A stretch of 64,000 nucleotides of DNA from Chinchilla lanigera (Eukaryota; Chordata; Mammalia; Rodentia; Chinchillidae), in the NCBI RefSeq assembly GCF_000276665.1, contig NW_004955405.1, positions 17,070,111-17,134,110 of the forward strand, in the 5' to 3' direction. Below are positions 1 through 11,420 of the stretch, in pieces. The position numbers were made by a program, and so were the translations under genes. Below the pieces are notes generated by a model that worked only from the letters and a program-made list of their open reading frames with translations, ran no database searches and was not told the origin of the DNA. Every line of letters begins with the position of its first letter. Within the stretch, counting starts at the first letter, position 1.

Positions 1-1684
1 GAGAGAAAATCACTTTAAATTCTCTGGATGCACTTATAATTAAAATTTGGCTACTTGTGACATATAGCAGCTGACAGAAAATGTTAATTATAAAAACATA
101 ATAGAATGGTAGGAAGGTAGAATTTATGGTAGAAGCATAACTTTAAAAAAAATTTCCTGAATTCCCCATTAAAATAAGGCAAGTGACAGCACAGCCAAAA
201 AATGAAAAAAAAGAACTACTTACAAAAAAAAAAAATGGTAAGTTACTCAAGTATAAGCAGTTGACAGCAAACCGCCAAGCACCAGAGAACTAACATGGTA
301 CCAACATTTATGTGAGAAGTCACAGAAGGTAAGAATGATATATCAATTAGTACTGGAAGAGGAGAACTCCAAACAGTCTATAGGACTTGATCAGAAAACT
401 CACACAACGTGGTTGATGCTGGTTTCGTGACCACTTGACAAGACAGCGTATGGGCCCATGGTCTGTGTGAGGGAATGGGACAGATAGTGCCCAGGAACTG
501 CTTAGAAGGCCTACCGCTGTTCTCCTCAAGGACAAGATGCTGATCGCAGAGTTCTGGAACTTAAATCAAATCAGCAAGATGTGGACACTAAAGTAAATGT
601 AAAGAGGATCTGGGTAAAAGGGAGAGAGAAACAGATCTCCAATAGTCTGAAAGCCCAGCTTTTAAACTACACAAAAATAACAGAAGTAGTTGCTATGTGA
701 ACTTAGAAAGCTATTTTACTGAAACCTGCTTTTATTCAGAAGAAATTGACATATAAATGTTTAAGACAAAATTACCAGAATCAAACTCTACATAAATCAC
801 AACATATGCAATGTGTTCAACTAAAACAAGATTAGTATCAGTAAGGAAATAAAGAATAAACAAACAAAAAGCATGGAATATAACAGACATTGAGAAAATT
901 GCATCAGTAAAAATTTCACAGATGAGATATAAATGGCTTGTAACAATATAACCCACAACCAATGTACTTATTAATGGGGAGAGCTCAAAGAAAAGCAGCG
1001 GGAGGACAGTGTGGCCCTGTAGGTCAGGCTGCACTAAGAGGTGTTTACAATGATCACGGTTGCTTCAGCCAGCTTTCTGGAAGTATTTCTCAGCTCTCCT
1101 GAGCTGATTGAGGAACCATGTGCAAGAACTTACCCTGTCAGCCTGTATTTTCTTCATCTCAAAAATGAAGATGATCATGTTAGTACATGAAAATTATTTA
1201 GAATAGGCCCTGGAAGCATTTTAAATATTTAATACGTGTTGGTTATTATTCTAGGATAGTGACCAATCGAGGCATAATTCTTACTTGTCAAATAAATGAA
1301 TTCTAAGTTTAGTGATGTCCTATTCATCCCATCATCCTCCAAGGATTAGAAAATAGTACTTACAAAATAAAATGATCTTGCTGCTCTTTAATAAGAGTCA
1401 TATTATCTGCAAACCTGTCCAAAGTACTGATAACAAAAGAGAAAAAATAGATTTCATAGTAGTCTACTTACACTTTATAGTAAATATCGACCTCCCAATA
1501 AAATTGAAAAGATACTATATTACTAAAATATGTATCTTTCTGATGAGCAGAATGTTGATACAGAAAAAATATTAATAGTGTTGATGTTAAATAATTATTG
1601 AAAATTGAGAACGTAGTCTGTTTATTCAATTAAATTGTACATGTCGTTTAATTTTCTGAGGACTAATTAGACATTTCTCTTAAG
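1..1684 (+). other. NAV3: NAV3 intron, 3' end
   Basis: Non-coding tail of the intron before the first exon in the window. It ends in a pyrimidine-containing acceptor (acatttctcttaag) at 1684. The preceding exon must end with two bases of a glycine codon. Apart from a MIR-like stretch near 1085-1260, I see no recognisable repeat or gene. The short open frames at 347-535 and 732-1034 (minus) and 1372-1575 (plus) have no family resemblance and AT-driven composition. Confidence 0.8.
1085..1260 (+). repeat. MIR SINE, diverged
   Basis: The order of words matches the 3' two-thirds of a MIR: a cttcatctcaaaaatgaagatgat segment (compare the cctcatctgtaaaatggggataat core), a variable spacer, then 'aataggccctggaagcat' and a TTATTATT end. 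It is heavily diverged, as expected for this ancient SINE, and its exact ends are uncertain. Confidence 0.55.
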
Positions 1685-1804
1685 GTACATGACAGATGGA
1701 GGGCTTAACCTGTACACCAGGAGCCTGAACCGGGTACCAGACACAACGACTTCCAGAGATGTTATCCAGAGAGGCGTTCATGATGTAACGGTGGATGCAG
1801 ACAG
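1685..1804 (+). CDS. NAV3: NAV3 exon (YMTDGG...DVTVDAD), 120 nt, phase 2-2
   Basis: The exon starts with one base that completes a glycine codon, then 39 codons beginning YMTDGGLNLYTRSLNR and ending DVIQRGVHDVTVDAD, then AG, the first two bases of a serine codon. Acceptor ...cttaag at 1684; donor GTAATT at 1805. The serine codon is completed by the C at 54060, so the next exon continues as S-WDDSSS, the exact continuation in NAV3 as I remember it. At 120 nt with intron phase 2 on both sides it could be skipped without changing frame. It encodes part of the disordered middle of the protein, between the CH domain and the microtubule-binding Ser-rich stretch. A YMTDGG-type repeat is a feature of NAV proteins; the preceding copy would lie upstream of this window. 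Confidence 0.93.
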
Positions 1805-2479
1805 GTAATTCTGTCTATGCAGGTGATGGTGAAGAGTGCATAGGACAAGTTTATAAGTAAGATCATGAGGGTTTTTACAGCATAAACCAAAAGTTTTCAA
1901 TTAATGATTTTTTTTAGAATGTTGTAAAACTAAAGCAGTTTCAACTTCATGACCATTTTAGCTCTGTAATATTGAAAACTTGTGTTGCTTAATTTAATAC
2001 TTACAGTAATTATAAATATAGACTTTTTTCCTACCTAGGTAATATGTTTTTCAATTCAGATACCTTTTGTGTTACCTAGAAGCTAATAATATAAAATATA
2101 AAACATTTAAAATTATCAGGTATAATAAACTTGATGCATTTCTTGTGGGGGTTGAAGATATACAAGTCTTGCTTTCTGCCAAAGGTGACGAACCAATGGC
2201 ATGCGTGCCACAGCAAGCCGTGTCACCGAAAGCTCTAAAAGGTTCGCCATTGCTGTTTTAGATTAATTTTTGAGGCTTCTCCATTTCCTTAAACTGTTTA
2301 AAGAGATAAAGACTTTTATACACTGTGCATTTTTTTGCTGCTTTTATCAGAATAATTACAGACTGAGGGCATTGCTTTTGTAAGCTAACGTAAGAAATAT
2401 TCCTGACCTAATTTAGCTCTCTCTTTCCTCAGAATTTTTACTTTATGAACAAAGGAGGGAATGCCCATTCCCATAACAT

Positions 2480-2530
2480 ACACATCTATATCTGTATCTG
2501 TATCTATATCTATGTCTGTATCATCTATCC
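2480..2530. repeat. (TATCTG)n-like simple repeat
   Basis: Imperfect hexamer runs of TATCTG/TATCTA. A short microsatellite with no coding content. Confidence 0.75.
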
Positions 2531-2790
2531 ATTGAATTCTAGAATATTCCCTTAATTCAACATTTATGAAAAGGACAATAGGTTAAGATGTAATATATGA
2601 GTGTCGACATTTTGAAATAAGAAATTTGTACAACTTAGTGTATGTTCTGTGCCCTCTGCTACAAAGGCTGGGCAGTGAATTCTGACCTTCCCCTTCAGTT
2701 TAACCTCCCTCATGTGCTGTTGGTATCTTAAGTGAAGAACAGACTTAACTTTCATCTGGTATATGGTGTAATCTAGTGGCCTAGTTCTGC

Positions 2791-2834
2791 ATGTGTATGT
2801 GTGTGTGCGTGCATGTGTGTGTGTGTGTGCGTGT
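2791..2834. repeat. (TG)n microsatellite
   Basis: About 44 bases of TG dinucleotides interrupted by CG and CA steps. A likely polymorphic, Z-DNA-prone tract. Confidence 0.85.
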
Positions 2835-2884
2835 AAATATGTAATTTAAAAGGCTAGGGGAAAATTTCCTCTCAGTCCCTAGCC

Positions 2885-3290
2885 TACACTCCTGAAACAT
2901 ATTTTCTCCCTGACACCTTCGCTAACATTAATCCCCTGGACTTCTGTCTGTTCCTTGAAACAGTCTAACCTCATTTCTCTCTCAGGACTTTAACTGATGT
3001 TTCTGTGCTTGGAGTGCCCTTTTCTGTGTTACTTAGATTGCTACCTGCAGTGCTGGCCCAGGGTAGCCTTCTCAGAGGAGTGTGTTCAGAGTAGCTCCAA
3101 TAAGCTTCTTCCTAGTCAGTCACCTGATATCTTCATGGTGCACGTCACTCCCCAAACAGATCACACTTCTTTGTGTGTTTATTTTCTGTATTCCCTATTA
3201 AAATATATGCCCAGGACTGCAGAATGTTTGTTATATTTAGTCCATGATGAGATTTTTAAAAAGGCTGATAGTATGAGTGAACAAAGGGGT
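2885..3290 (+). repeat. L2 LINE 3' end fragment
   Basis: The word order fits the 3' end of LINE-2: 'ggagtgcccttttctgtg' (compare 'ggaatgctcttccc'), 'gccttctcagaggag' (compare 'ccttctcagtgaggcc'), 'cacacttctttgtgtg', then 'gtccatgatgagattttt' (compare 'ctccatgagggcagggattttt'). The 98-residue open frame at 2997-3293 lies inside it and is not a gene. Confidence 0.7.
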
Positions 3291-3711
3291 TAACTTAGGC
3301 TATCCATTCATTTAGAATATACAATCATTCAGCCTAACGATAAGATCCAATTTGGTGGAGAGACAAATGAGGTCAGAAGTAGCCAAGAAGCTGCAAGGAT
3401 ATCACAGGAGGGAGGAAATGGCTTGTGTGCAAAAATGGGAGACAGTGAGTAGAGGGGGGAAATCAAAGGATGCACCATCTTTGGAAACTGATGACCTACA
3501 CACTGTTACCTGACCGTCGAAAAAAATTAAATGAGAGAATATCTGTTGGTCTTTCCTAAATGTGGTCATGATGGAAGAATCTAGAATCAGCACAAGTTTG
3601 GAGACAAATTGGGATAACCCATTCTTATTTTTTAAAGCTCCAGATTGGATCAGACTAAGGGCCCTCTGACCAACGAGAGAAACAGGTATCAAGTAAATTT
3701 TGTCTGTTCAA

Positions 3712-3893
3712 AACAGTAATTTCCAAAGCGTGGCACCTTGCCTCGCAGCTTCACTTAAGAACTTGCTAGAAATACAAATTCCCAGACCCATCTAAGACCC
3801 ACAGAATCAGAAACTCTAGACCTGGAGACCAGTAATCTGAGCTTTCACCAACATTTAAGTGATTGTTATGTACATTAAATTTCAAGAATCATT
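3712..3893 (+). mobile_element. MER5A-like hAT-Charlie MITE
   Basis: Matches the MER5A layout: 'ttccaaagcgtggcacc', 'acttgctagaaatacaaattcccagacc', 'agaatcagaaactctaga', 'tgagctttcaccaacattta', and an end resembling the inverted 'ttgagaaccactg' terminus. Short, non-autonomous, inactive. Confidence 0.78.
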
Positions 3894-5320
3894 TTCTAAA
3901 ATATAAACAAATATATCCCAAACTTTTCAAACCATAAATGCTTAGCATAAACAAACAAAAAAAAAATCACAGTTTGAAGTTCCTATTTTTTAGCTGAGTT
4001 TTGTCAAGAGGAAGAGAACATGGTTATAATATACCAGTGACATTGTCCGTAAACTAGATCAAATAATGACTCGTTGCACCTGAATTAAATTGTTGGTAAG
4101 ATTTAGGTTTTGATGATGATATTAAGTTTCTAAAAGAATTATTGAATTAAAGCAGTGAAAAATACCACATTATGCACTTATTAAATAACAATCGGGTCAT
4201 ACTTTATTATGTCCTGTTAACAGAATAAAGGTTTTTCTTTTGTTATAAATACATTTTAAGGTGTTTTAAAATCCTATATTTGAGAAGTGGATCAGGACAA
4301 CCGTCATTTTTAGATGCATGATTTTAAATATTTTAGTTATGTACATCTCTCTGTTAATTTACAATTTCTGTTGTTATTTTATAAAATCTTCTCAATTATA
4401 ATATCTATGCCAAGTAAGAAAGGTAAGGATAGCTAGAAAGAAGTACCTTCATTATTCACTGTAATTCAACACAAGTGGAAATTACTTTTAGAGCATCAGA
4501 AAACTTATTCTCTGCAGATTTGCCTAAACCTTTTAATCTTAGAATTTTAAATCTTATGTGGCAGAAGAAAACTACCAGAAAGTTCCTCTGGGAGGTTTCA
4601 CTACACGAAATACCACACAGAAACAGTCAAGCAACAGACTACATAGATTTTAAATGACGAAAAGTCTTTCACAGTATCTTCTGCTCATTTTCAAACTACA
4701 GCTTGTCTGTGCTTCTGCAGTGTGTTCCTTGTCTTCTTGTTATGCAGCTCACCAGGACTGTAAGTCAGTGTCTTTGTTATGCAGCCATGTTGATTACACT
4801 CAGAATTGAAACACTTGAATGTAATATAATGTCTAATCTGTGTGTCCCCAGTGGCTGTCACACTGTAGGAACTCAATAAGCATCTGTCACATAATTTGCT
4901 AAAGTAACCATTATCAGCTTATAAAATACAGAAATGTAGTTTTTAAAAGTTTAAGTGCATTAAAAATTGACATGTTGTTTAAAGACCTTTCAGACATCAT
5001 ATAGGCTGATGAAAACATTCAACATTTTTTCCACTAGCTTTTTGATATGTACAATACATTATTGTTATCTATTTTCACTCTGCTGTGCAATAGCACATTA
5101 CAACCTTTCCTGGTCTTTTCTAGTATTTCTTGTCATGCAAAATGATATTAGATATTCTAGGTTAAATTTTTATTTAATCTAATGCATTATTTGACAGATA
5201 AAATAATGAAAATCCAGAGACAATAAGCAACTTATCGAGGACTATGTAGCCAATCGAAGAAAGATTTAGGTATTTTACTTCCCATCCATGTGCTTTCCCA
5301 ATTATCTTAAAGTTATTTTA

Positions 5321-5419
5321 TTTTATTTTATTTTATTTTTTTTCCAGTACCAAGAATCGAACTCATGACCTTGTGCTTGCCAGGCAAGCACTGTGCCGCT
5401 GAGCTAAATCCCCAGCCCC
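5321..5419 (-). mobile_element. ID SINE (tRNA-derived), minus strand
   Basis: On the minus strand it reads GGGGCTGGGGATTTAGCTCAG..., with A and B box-like promoter words (TAGCTCAGCGGC, GTTCGATTC) and a (TAAAA)n tail, seen on + as (TTTTA)n. It is flanked by a 16-base direct repeat TCTTAAAGTTATTTTA at 5305-5320 and 5420-5435, the target-site duplication of LINE-driven retroposition. Confidence 0.93.
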
Positions 5420-6460
5420 TCTTAAAGTTATTTTAAATAATATGAAGCATACTAATGATTAATTCCTTTTATCAAATTAGTAACTAAGACTTGACTAATT
5501 TATTGAACAAAAAAAAGCTTTAACAGCCCTCAGTGGTGATTCATCACTGTATTGTGTTTCTTGGATATTCTCTCGATTGCGTAAGTAAAACACACTTATA
5601 TAACAACTACAGCCAGCTAGCGGTGATAGTGAGGCTTGAATGATTTGTGTTATGTCTTGAAGTCATAGAACTGCTTCTGATCCTTTCCTGTGTAGAATAT
5701 AGTTAAGCAGTAGAGAATAGGTGAGTTCTTATTGGCAGATTGAAAGTGCCACCGCCCCTCCCCCGGGAAAAAATGCATAAAGTACTTTTAGCAGCCAGCC
5801 ATGGTTACTGTAGTACTTAAAAATATTATAGTGCCTTTAGTTTCCACATCAATCCAATGCTAACTCCATTCCTTTTTTAATCTGGTTAAAGAAAGTTTAA
5901 AGACAGTTGTAATCGTTGTAGGTGTGTTGGAGACTCTAAGAATTTCACAGATTCATAACAGGCAGTTAAAGTATAAAAATAGACTTACTCAGAACAGTGT
6001 GATTTAAACAGGTTCTTTAGAAAAGAAAAGCACAGATGTTTTGTGATGTATTTTGAGAGAAATCAAAAGGAATTTGGGGAATGAGACCATAAAAAGTAGA
6101 AGAGTTTGGTGTAAGGAAAACCTTAATGGGATTTTGTCACTGTGCTGGGAATGTGTGTAGAAATGACAGAAGTTTGGACCAGTAGATTATAAGAACTATT
6201 TTATCTATTCTAAGTAGATTTTGCTTTGCATTTCAAAGCAAGAACACATGTGCAATAGCCATTGCATTCTAAAAAGACTCTTTCTCAGCAGCGGAAGAAT
6301 ATTAAAGATTGATAAAAAGAAAAGCAGCTTTCTTAGTAAGTTACTAGAAGTCCGGCTGAAAAAAATCACATGAATATTCAACTGAAGAACAGCAGAGGAC
6401 TGTGGAGTGGGAACACCAGTTATGTCTAGAGAATGTGACTTATCTGTGTGTACTAACATG

Positions 6461-6600
6461 CTCAGCTATATCACAAAATACCACAGAGTGGGTGGTAAAC
6501 AACCAGCATTGTATTTCTTACAGTTCTGAAGGCTAAAGTCTCATCATGAAGGTGTAAGCACATTTGATATCTAGAAAGGACTCTTGGGCTTGCAGATAGT
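6461..6600 (-). mobile_element. MLT1-like MaLR LTR fragment
   Basis: 'acaaaataccacagagtgggtgg...aaacaacc' followed by 'ttcttacagttctgaaggct' and 'gggcttgcagatag' is the inverted 3' part of an MLT1-type LTR. Similarity fades after about 6600, so the right boundary is arbitrary. Confidence 0.55.
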
Positions 6601-7749
6601 CAGTAAACACAATGAATATGACCAGCCTAAAAGGGTCAGCCATTCTAGTCTCTCAAGAATGCTGCCTTTAGAAATGTACAAATGTGGAACATAAGGCCAA
6701 AGATGGCTAAACCATTTGATATTTCCAGTGCAGCCAAGAATCTGGGCTTTTGTCTGAAATCTCCTAATTTTCCTGTATCGGCAACTCTCCTAACAAGAGA
6801 CCTATGAGCTCATTAGAGAGAGTTAAAGATGTCACTGCTCTTCACTGTCAGATAATCTATAAAATCAAAGAGACACTCATATAACACAGAAGGCAGAACA
6901 TCCTTCCATTCTCCTCTACAGTTATGTAAACATTCTAGGTCCATTAAAGTTTCTAACAGAGATGCGGTTGGTGATGGTATCACCTCTTTGGGGTGAAAAT
7001 GCCATCACTCAGGAGAAGTTCCTCACCAGGTATGAGTAACTGGCAGAACTCTGTGCCACATCTCCAAGTTTTCTAATGCAAGACAGCTAAGGTCAGTTTC
7101 CCAGCCATTGCATCCCTCAATGGTGCTGGCCTCAGGCCTGCCTGAGGCATACTTTGGCAGTAACTACTAGATTATGTTTAATCATTATATGAATCAGTGC
7201 TTTGCAGGCTGAACTCACATCTGTGCATCTGGTGTAGAATGGGAAAATAACCCTAGCAGGAAGGCTTCACATCTAAAGAATAAGCAAATGAAGAGCAGCT
7301 ATTGAAGGGTCAGAAAAGTCATCTCCAGCAGAGACTGAGGCACAACTTGGATCAACTGATAGTTTTGAAATGGATAGAAAAAAGAATGAACAATGATGTC
7401 ACATTCCAAGAAAAAGTGATGTTTGGTTACTAATTTCCTATTAGTGACCTTATGAAAGTTTGCTTCAATAAAGTACTAAAGGAGTATGCTAGGTTATTTA
7501 AAAAAAACTGACAAGAAAATGACAGACAAGGAGGTAGCAACAGTAAAGGGAGAGCTTATCTTCATGAAAGTATCAGAACAAGTAAGAAGAGAAGTCAAGC
7601 AAAAGTGAACATAAGGGACAGAGTGAGGATTATTTTACTACCGACTTAAGCTGTTTTATTTTGAAGATGAAAGAATTAGAACAGGCATAGAGGGTGAATT
7701 CTTAAAGTAAGGTGACACTTCTTAAGATACTGGAAGAACCCAGAAGGAG

Positions 7750-8092
7750 ATCATAGGATTGCTATAAATTTAATATTTAAATCGATAGCCCCATGGGATG
7801 GTATTTGAGATATGAGCTTGGAAGGTACTTGTGTCTTGAGAGCAGAGTCCTCTTGAGTGGATTTATCACCCTTGTGAAAGAGACCTCAGAGAGCTCCCTA
7901 GCCCCTTCCACCATGCAAGAGGGTGGCCATCTATGAACCACAAAACAGGACCTCACCAGAAACCAAATCTGATGGTTCCTTTGCCTTGATTTCTGATTTC
8001 CACCCTCCAAAACTTTGAGAAATAAATTTCTGTTTTTTTCTAAGCTACCACATCAGTGGTGTTCTGTTAGAAGGGTCTAAATAGAGTAAGAC
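7750..8092 (+). mobile_element. MLT1-type MaLR LTR
   Basis: A recognisable series of MLT1 words in sense order: 'ttatcacccttgtgaaagag', 'agagagctccctagcccctt', 'ccatctatgaaccac', 'acctcaccagaaaccaaatctg', 'actttgagaaataaatttctg' (the polyadenylation region), and a terminus near 'agtaagaca'. The minus-strand open frame at 7777-8010 is within it and not a gene. Confidence 0.85.
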
Positions 8093-8394
8093 AGAGAGTA
8101 ACACTACAGAGTGAAGTTAACTGAAAGGTGAGATACTTTTCCCTCTGAAACAGATAAGGGTTGGTTGTCTATATTAGTTTGGAGATGTGGGAAGATATCT
8201 GGATTTAGAATTCTACTTATTCTATTTTCTTGTAAAGTAGGCAGTAGTCGTTACTGAGAATGAGAAACATATGTGCAGACTAAGATAATGAGAAACTTAT
8301 CAAAATTTGGAATTACCACTGAATACTGATAAAATTTCAAAAGTTAAACAAAGGCTTGGCAGAGGTGTACCAAAAGCCTACTTAAAAGAAGAAC

Positions 8395-8985
8395 AGCTTC
8401 ACTGAGATCTGATTTACATGACAAACCTGTTTTAAGTGTACAATTCAGCAATTTTTTAATAAATTCAGAATTGTACAAGCATTGCCACAATCTAATATTA
8501 CAACATTCTACAAACGCTCTTCAAACTCACTTGCTGTCAGGCTCCACGGTATTGCTCAGCCCTAGTCAACAACTTGTCACCTTTGTGTCTCTGGGGTCTG
8601 CCTTTTTCTGGATATTGGACATGGGAGGGTATATATACCCTCCCATATGTATATATGTATGTATGTATCTTTCGTCTATGGTTTCATTCACTAAGCATGT
8701 TTTGACAAAGTATTAAATTGTTTCCACCCTTCTAACCATTCTGAAGAGTGCTGTTGTAACCATTCACGGGAAGTCAATATGGAGACATATATCTTGTTTC
8801 TCATTGATCGATACCTACAGAATGAGTATCTGGGCTGTGTGGTACATTCTTATGAAATGTCCTGTCTTTCACATTGCAATGACACCTTATTCCCACCACA
8901 AAAGTATGATAATTTGCTTCCTCTTATTCTTACTAATATTTGCTATTACCAGAATTTTTTAATATATTCAGCTTTTTTATTGAAA
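8395..8985 (+). mobile_element. L1M LINE 3' fragment
   Basis: Old L1 3'-UTR words in sense order: 'agtgtacaattcagcaattttt', 'ttgtacaagcattgccacaatc', 'aactt-gtcacctttgtgtctctgg', 'tttctggatatt', 'ttcattcactaagcatg', 'ttattcccacca'. It has been interrupted by a 26-base palindrome and a TATG repeat at 8621-8668 and is cut off at about 8990 by another SINE. Confidence 0.75.
8621..8668. repeat. 26-bp perfect palindrome plus (TATG)n
   Basis: Positions 8621-8646 are a perfect inverted repeat with no spacer: the left half ATGGGAGGGTATA is followed by its exact reverse complement. A short TATG/TATA repeat follows to 8668. Confidence 0.9.
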
Positions 8986-9020
8986 TCTCTATTTAAGCAT
9001 TATGTTTGTTTGTAATTGTT

Positions 9021-9205
9021 GTTGTTGTTATTGTTATTCTGCAGTATTAAGGATGAAATACAGAGGTACCCTACCACTGAACTACATTGCCAGCCCCCTT
9101 TATATTTCTATTTTGAGAAAGGTTCTCACAGAATTATCCTAGTAGGATTCAAATTTGCAATCCTTCTGCCATAGCCTCCCTCAGTACTAGAATTATTTGA
9201 GTTGT
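9021..9205 (-). mobile_element. B4 (ID-B1 composite) SINE, diverged
   Basis: On the minus strand there is first an ID-type tRNA part (on +: 'accctaccactgaactacattgccagcccc'), then a B1-type part (on +: 'tttgagaaaggttctcac', 'caatccttctgccatagcctccctcagtact'). This composite is rodent-specific. Ends are approximate. Confidence 0.65.
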
Positions 9206-9259
9206 AAATGTTTTTAAAACTATATTCTGTGTACAATACATTATCTGATAGATGAAACC

Positions 9260-9784
9260 TGTCTTGGTTATTTTTGCTGTCCCTAAGACAAAATACCCAA
9301 CACCCAAAGTTAAAGGAAGAAAGGTTTATTTTGGCTCACAGTTTGTAGAGCTTTCAGTTCATAGTCACCTGGCTCCAGGGGAGGGGTGGCATGGCAGAGG
9401 GGCATCACAGAGGAGAACTAGTTCATAGAGTACAGAAGGCAGGAGGTTGACAAAGCAGTGAGGTAGTAAGTACCACCAGCAGCCTACTTTTTAACCCCTT
9501 TGAGGGTACCTGCCCTTTATCCACACTCAGAACTATGCTAAAGCAGGGCTGGGGATATAGCTCAGTGGCACAGCACCTGCCTGGCAAGTGCAAGGTTGAG
9601 AGTTCGATTCCTGATACTGGAAATAAATAAAAAAAAAAAAAAAGAAGAACTATGCTAAAGCAATCAGTGGACTAATGTAGTAATCACACACCTTTAGTCT
9701 CAGCATCACACACCCTAGATCCAGCCACATCTGCAAAATCCCCTCTATGACTGCATAAGATGCTAGAAATAAGCCATAATGACA
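9260..9784 (-). mobile_element. MaLR LTR, minus strand, split by an ID insertion
   Basis: Starts TGTCTTGGTTATTTTTGCTG and continues 'aaggtttattttggctcacagtttgtag', the inverted 3' end shared with the better-preserved LTRs at 42088 and 50788. The element is interrupted by an ID SINE at 9546-9645 and resumes at 9663. Its distal end near 9784 is weakly defined and no 5-base target duplication is visible. Confidence 0.7.
9546..9645 (+). mobile_element. ID SINE nested in an LTR
   Basis: Reads GGGCTGGGGATATAGCTCAG, then 'ctggcaagtgcaaggt', 'gttcgattcctgatactgg' and an A-rich tail. The 17-base flanking duplication AGAACTATGCTAAAGCA is perfect at 9529-9545 and 9646-9662, so the insertion postdates the LTR. 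Confidence 0.95.
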
Positions 9785-10517
9785 CTATTTTGTAGGCTTC
9801 TAATTTATTAATTAATGGTATGAAACACTGAGTTTTAAATTTTGCGTCTAATTTGTTAATCCTTTTGTGCTAAGGATTCTTTACATTACACAAGGCTAAG
9901 TAGTCAATGATTCACACCATGAATTTATAGTAGACATAGTCACATGTATTTTGTATAGCTTTTGTATAGCCTCAGCAGCTGGACTAGAGGATCAGAAAAA
10001 ATGTATGGCTGACTTAACCCAGAATTGGGAATAAACTGATTGAATGGAATAAGATAACATTACATAAAATTTGTTTTAAGTGATTGACTATTGGGCTCAA
10101 GCTAAATTGAGATGGTGGTCAAGTTGAGAATGTTATGAGGCTGTGAGATAGAGGATTCTAAAAGCATTGGTAGTTTAGAAGACCATGTGAATGTCTAGTA
10201 GAAATGGAATTAAGGAAATTGACCATCTGAGAAAAGTTTTTGTCAAAAATAGATGCTAAGTTTACATTTGAGAAATAGAAATTTCTTGGAAGATTGGGGC
10301 AGTTACAGACTATTGCCTGAGTTACTGAAATGAGAAGATCATAGAAATCAATATTTGATTATGCAAATAATGTATGTGGCTATCAAGTCAACATGATACC
10401 ATAAATCATGGTAAGAAAGATACCATTCCCAGGTCCATATTGGAGTCTATCACATTTTTACCTATATACCTTTTATTTTCAAATATAAGCTAATCAATTT
10501 AGATTTCTTAAAAATTA

Positions 10518-10652
10518 TTCTCATGTTTAATCATATTTTTTAAAGTACTAAAGTATACTATATTGTAGAAATTGTTATACTTGAATTCTCATGTTTAATC
10601 ATAATTTTTAAAATACTAAAGTATACTATATTGTAGAAATTGTTATATTATA
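10518..10652. repeat. Tandem duplication, 68-bp period, AT-rich
   Basis: 10518-10585 (TTCTCATGTTTAATCAT...) is repeated from 10586 with only a few differences, offset 68. It is followed by a partial third echo ('gtgttatacttgaattgttatac'). Confidence 0.88.
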
Positions 10653-10974
10653 GAAGTGTTATACTTGAATTGTTATACTATTTGGGTTGTTTGTGAAACT
10701 GCAGTCCAGGTGCTGAAACCACAGCTTATCAAAGCCTTTATAAAGGCAATAAGGTTTGTTACTAGTTTACATGCCATATATTATTATTCATTATACCTCA
10801 GTCTTCATATATTGATGGAAAACTAGGTACAAACATATAGTCATATTAGATGACTAAATCAACAGTTGTTAGCAATGTGCAGAAATTTCATTACCCTTAT
10901 CATGGAGACCATAGCAAATTCTCATAACGTCAGGTAGGCAGGAATTTATAAAGTTTGAAGCTTCTTTATTATTT

Positions 10975-11420
10975 CTTTTCTTTTTAATTTTAAAGAAAAT
11001 AGTACAAAAAAAGAACAATAGCAAAATACAGACAACACAAAGCAAGGACATTAAAAATGATATGGGCTTTCAAATGAGAGAGATTAACAGTGGTTGTTAT
11101 ATTACATATTGTAATCTTCAGCGAAGTTGCTCAGATTACCAGATGTAAGAATAGAAGACTGATCAAATCATTAAAGGGAATAAGAAAATAGTAATTTAAA
11201 AGAACATTAGAGACAATACATAGTGTCGCTAGGCAGGATTGTAGGAATTCACCAGTGGATATTACACTGCAAATTGTTGCCGTCACACAAGTTGCTCAGA
11301 TTACCAAATAAAAACATGCAAAATTGGTCAAAATATTAAAAAAAAACCTTTTAAACATTAACTGTTCCCCTCAACAAATCATCAGACACCAACAGTACAG
11401 TTATGCCACTGATCCATAAT
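10975..11420 (+). repeat. Unclassified interspersed repeat, copy 1
   Basis: Shares its word series with 25405-25905: 'ggttgttatatt', a 'gttgctcagattaccag' segment (11126-11142 and again at about 11291), 'aacatgcaaaattggtcaaa', then 'taactgttcccctcaacaaatcatcagac'. The first part occurs twice here, about 180 bases apart, so the unit is internally repeated. I cannot name the family; an L1 3' UTR is a guess. Confidence 0.6.

Noticed and set aside
4840..4890. Words like 'gtaggaactcaataagcatctgt' resembling an L2/MIR 3' end
   Set aside because: Too short to assign; plausible old fragment but not supported further.
9546..9620. tRNA-like sequence with A and B boxes
   Set aside because: Part of an ID SINE with a poly(A) tail and target duplication; it does not fold as a complete tRNA and is not a tRNA gene. 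The same applies to the other ID copies.
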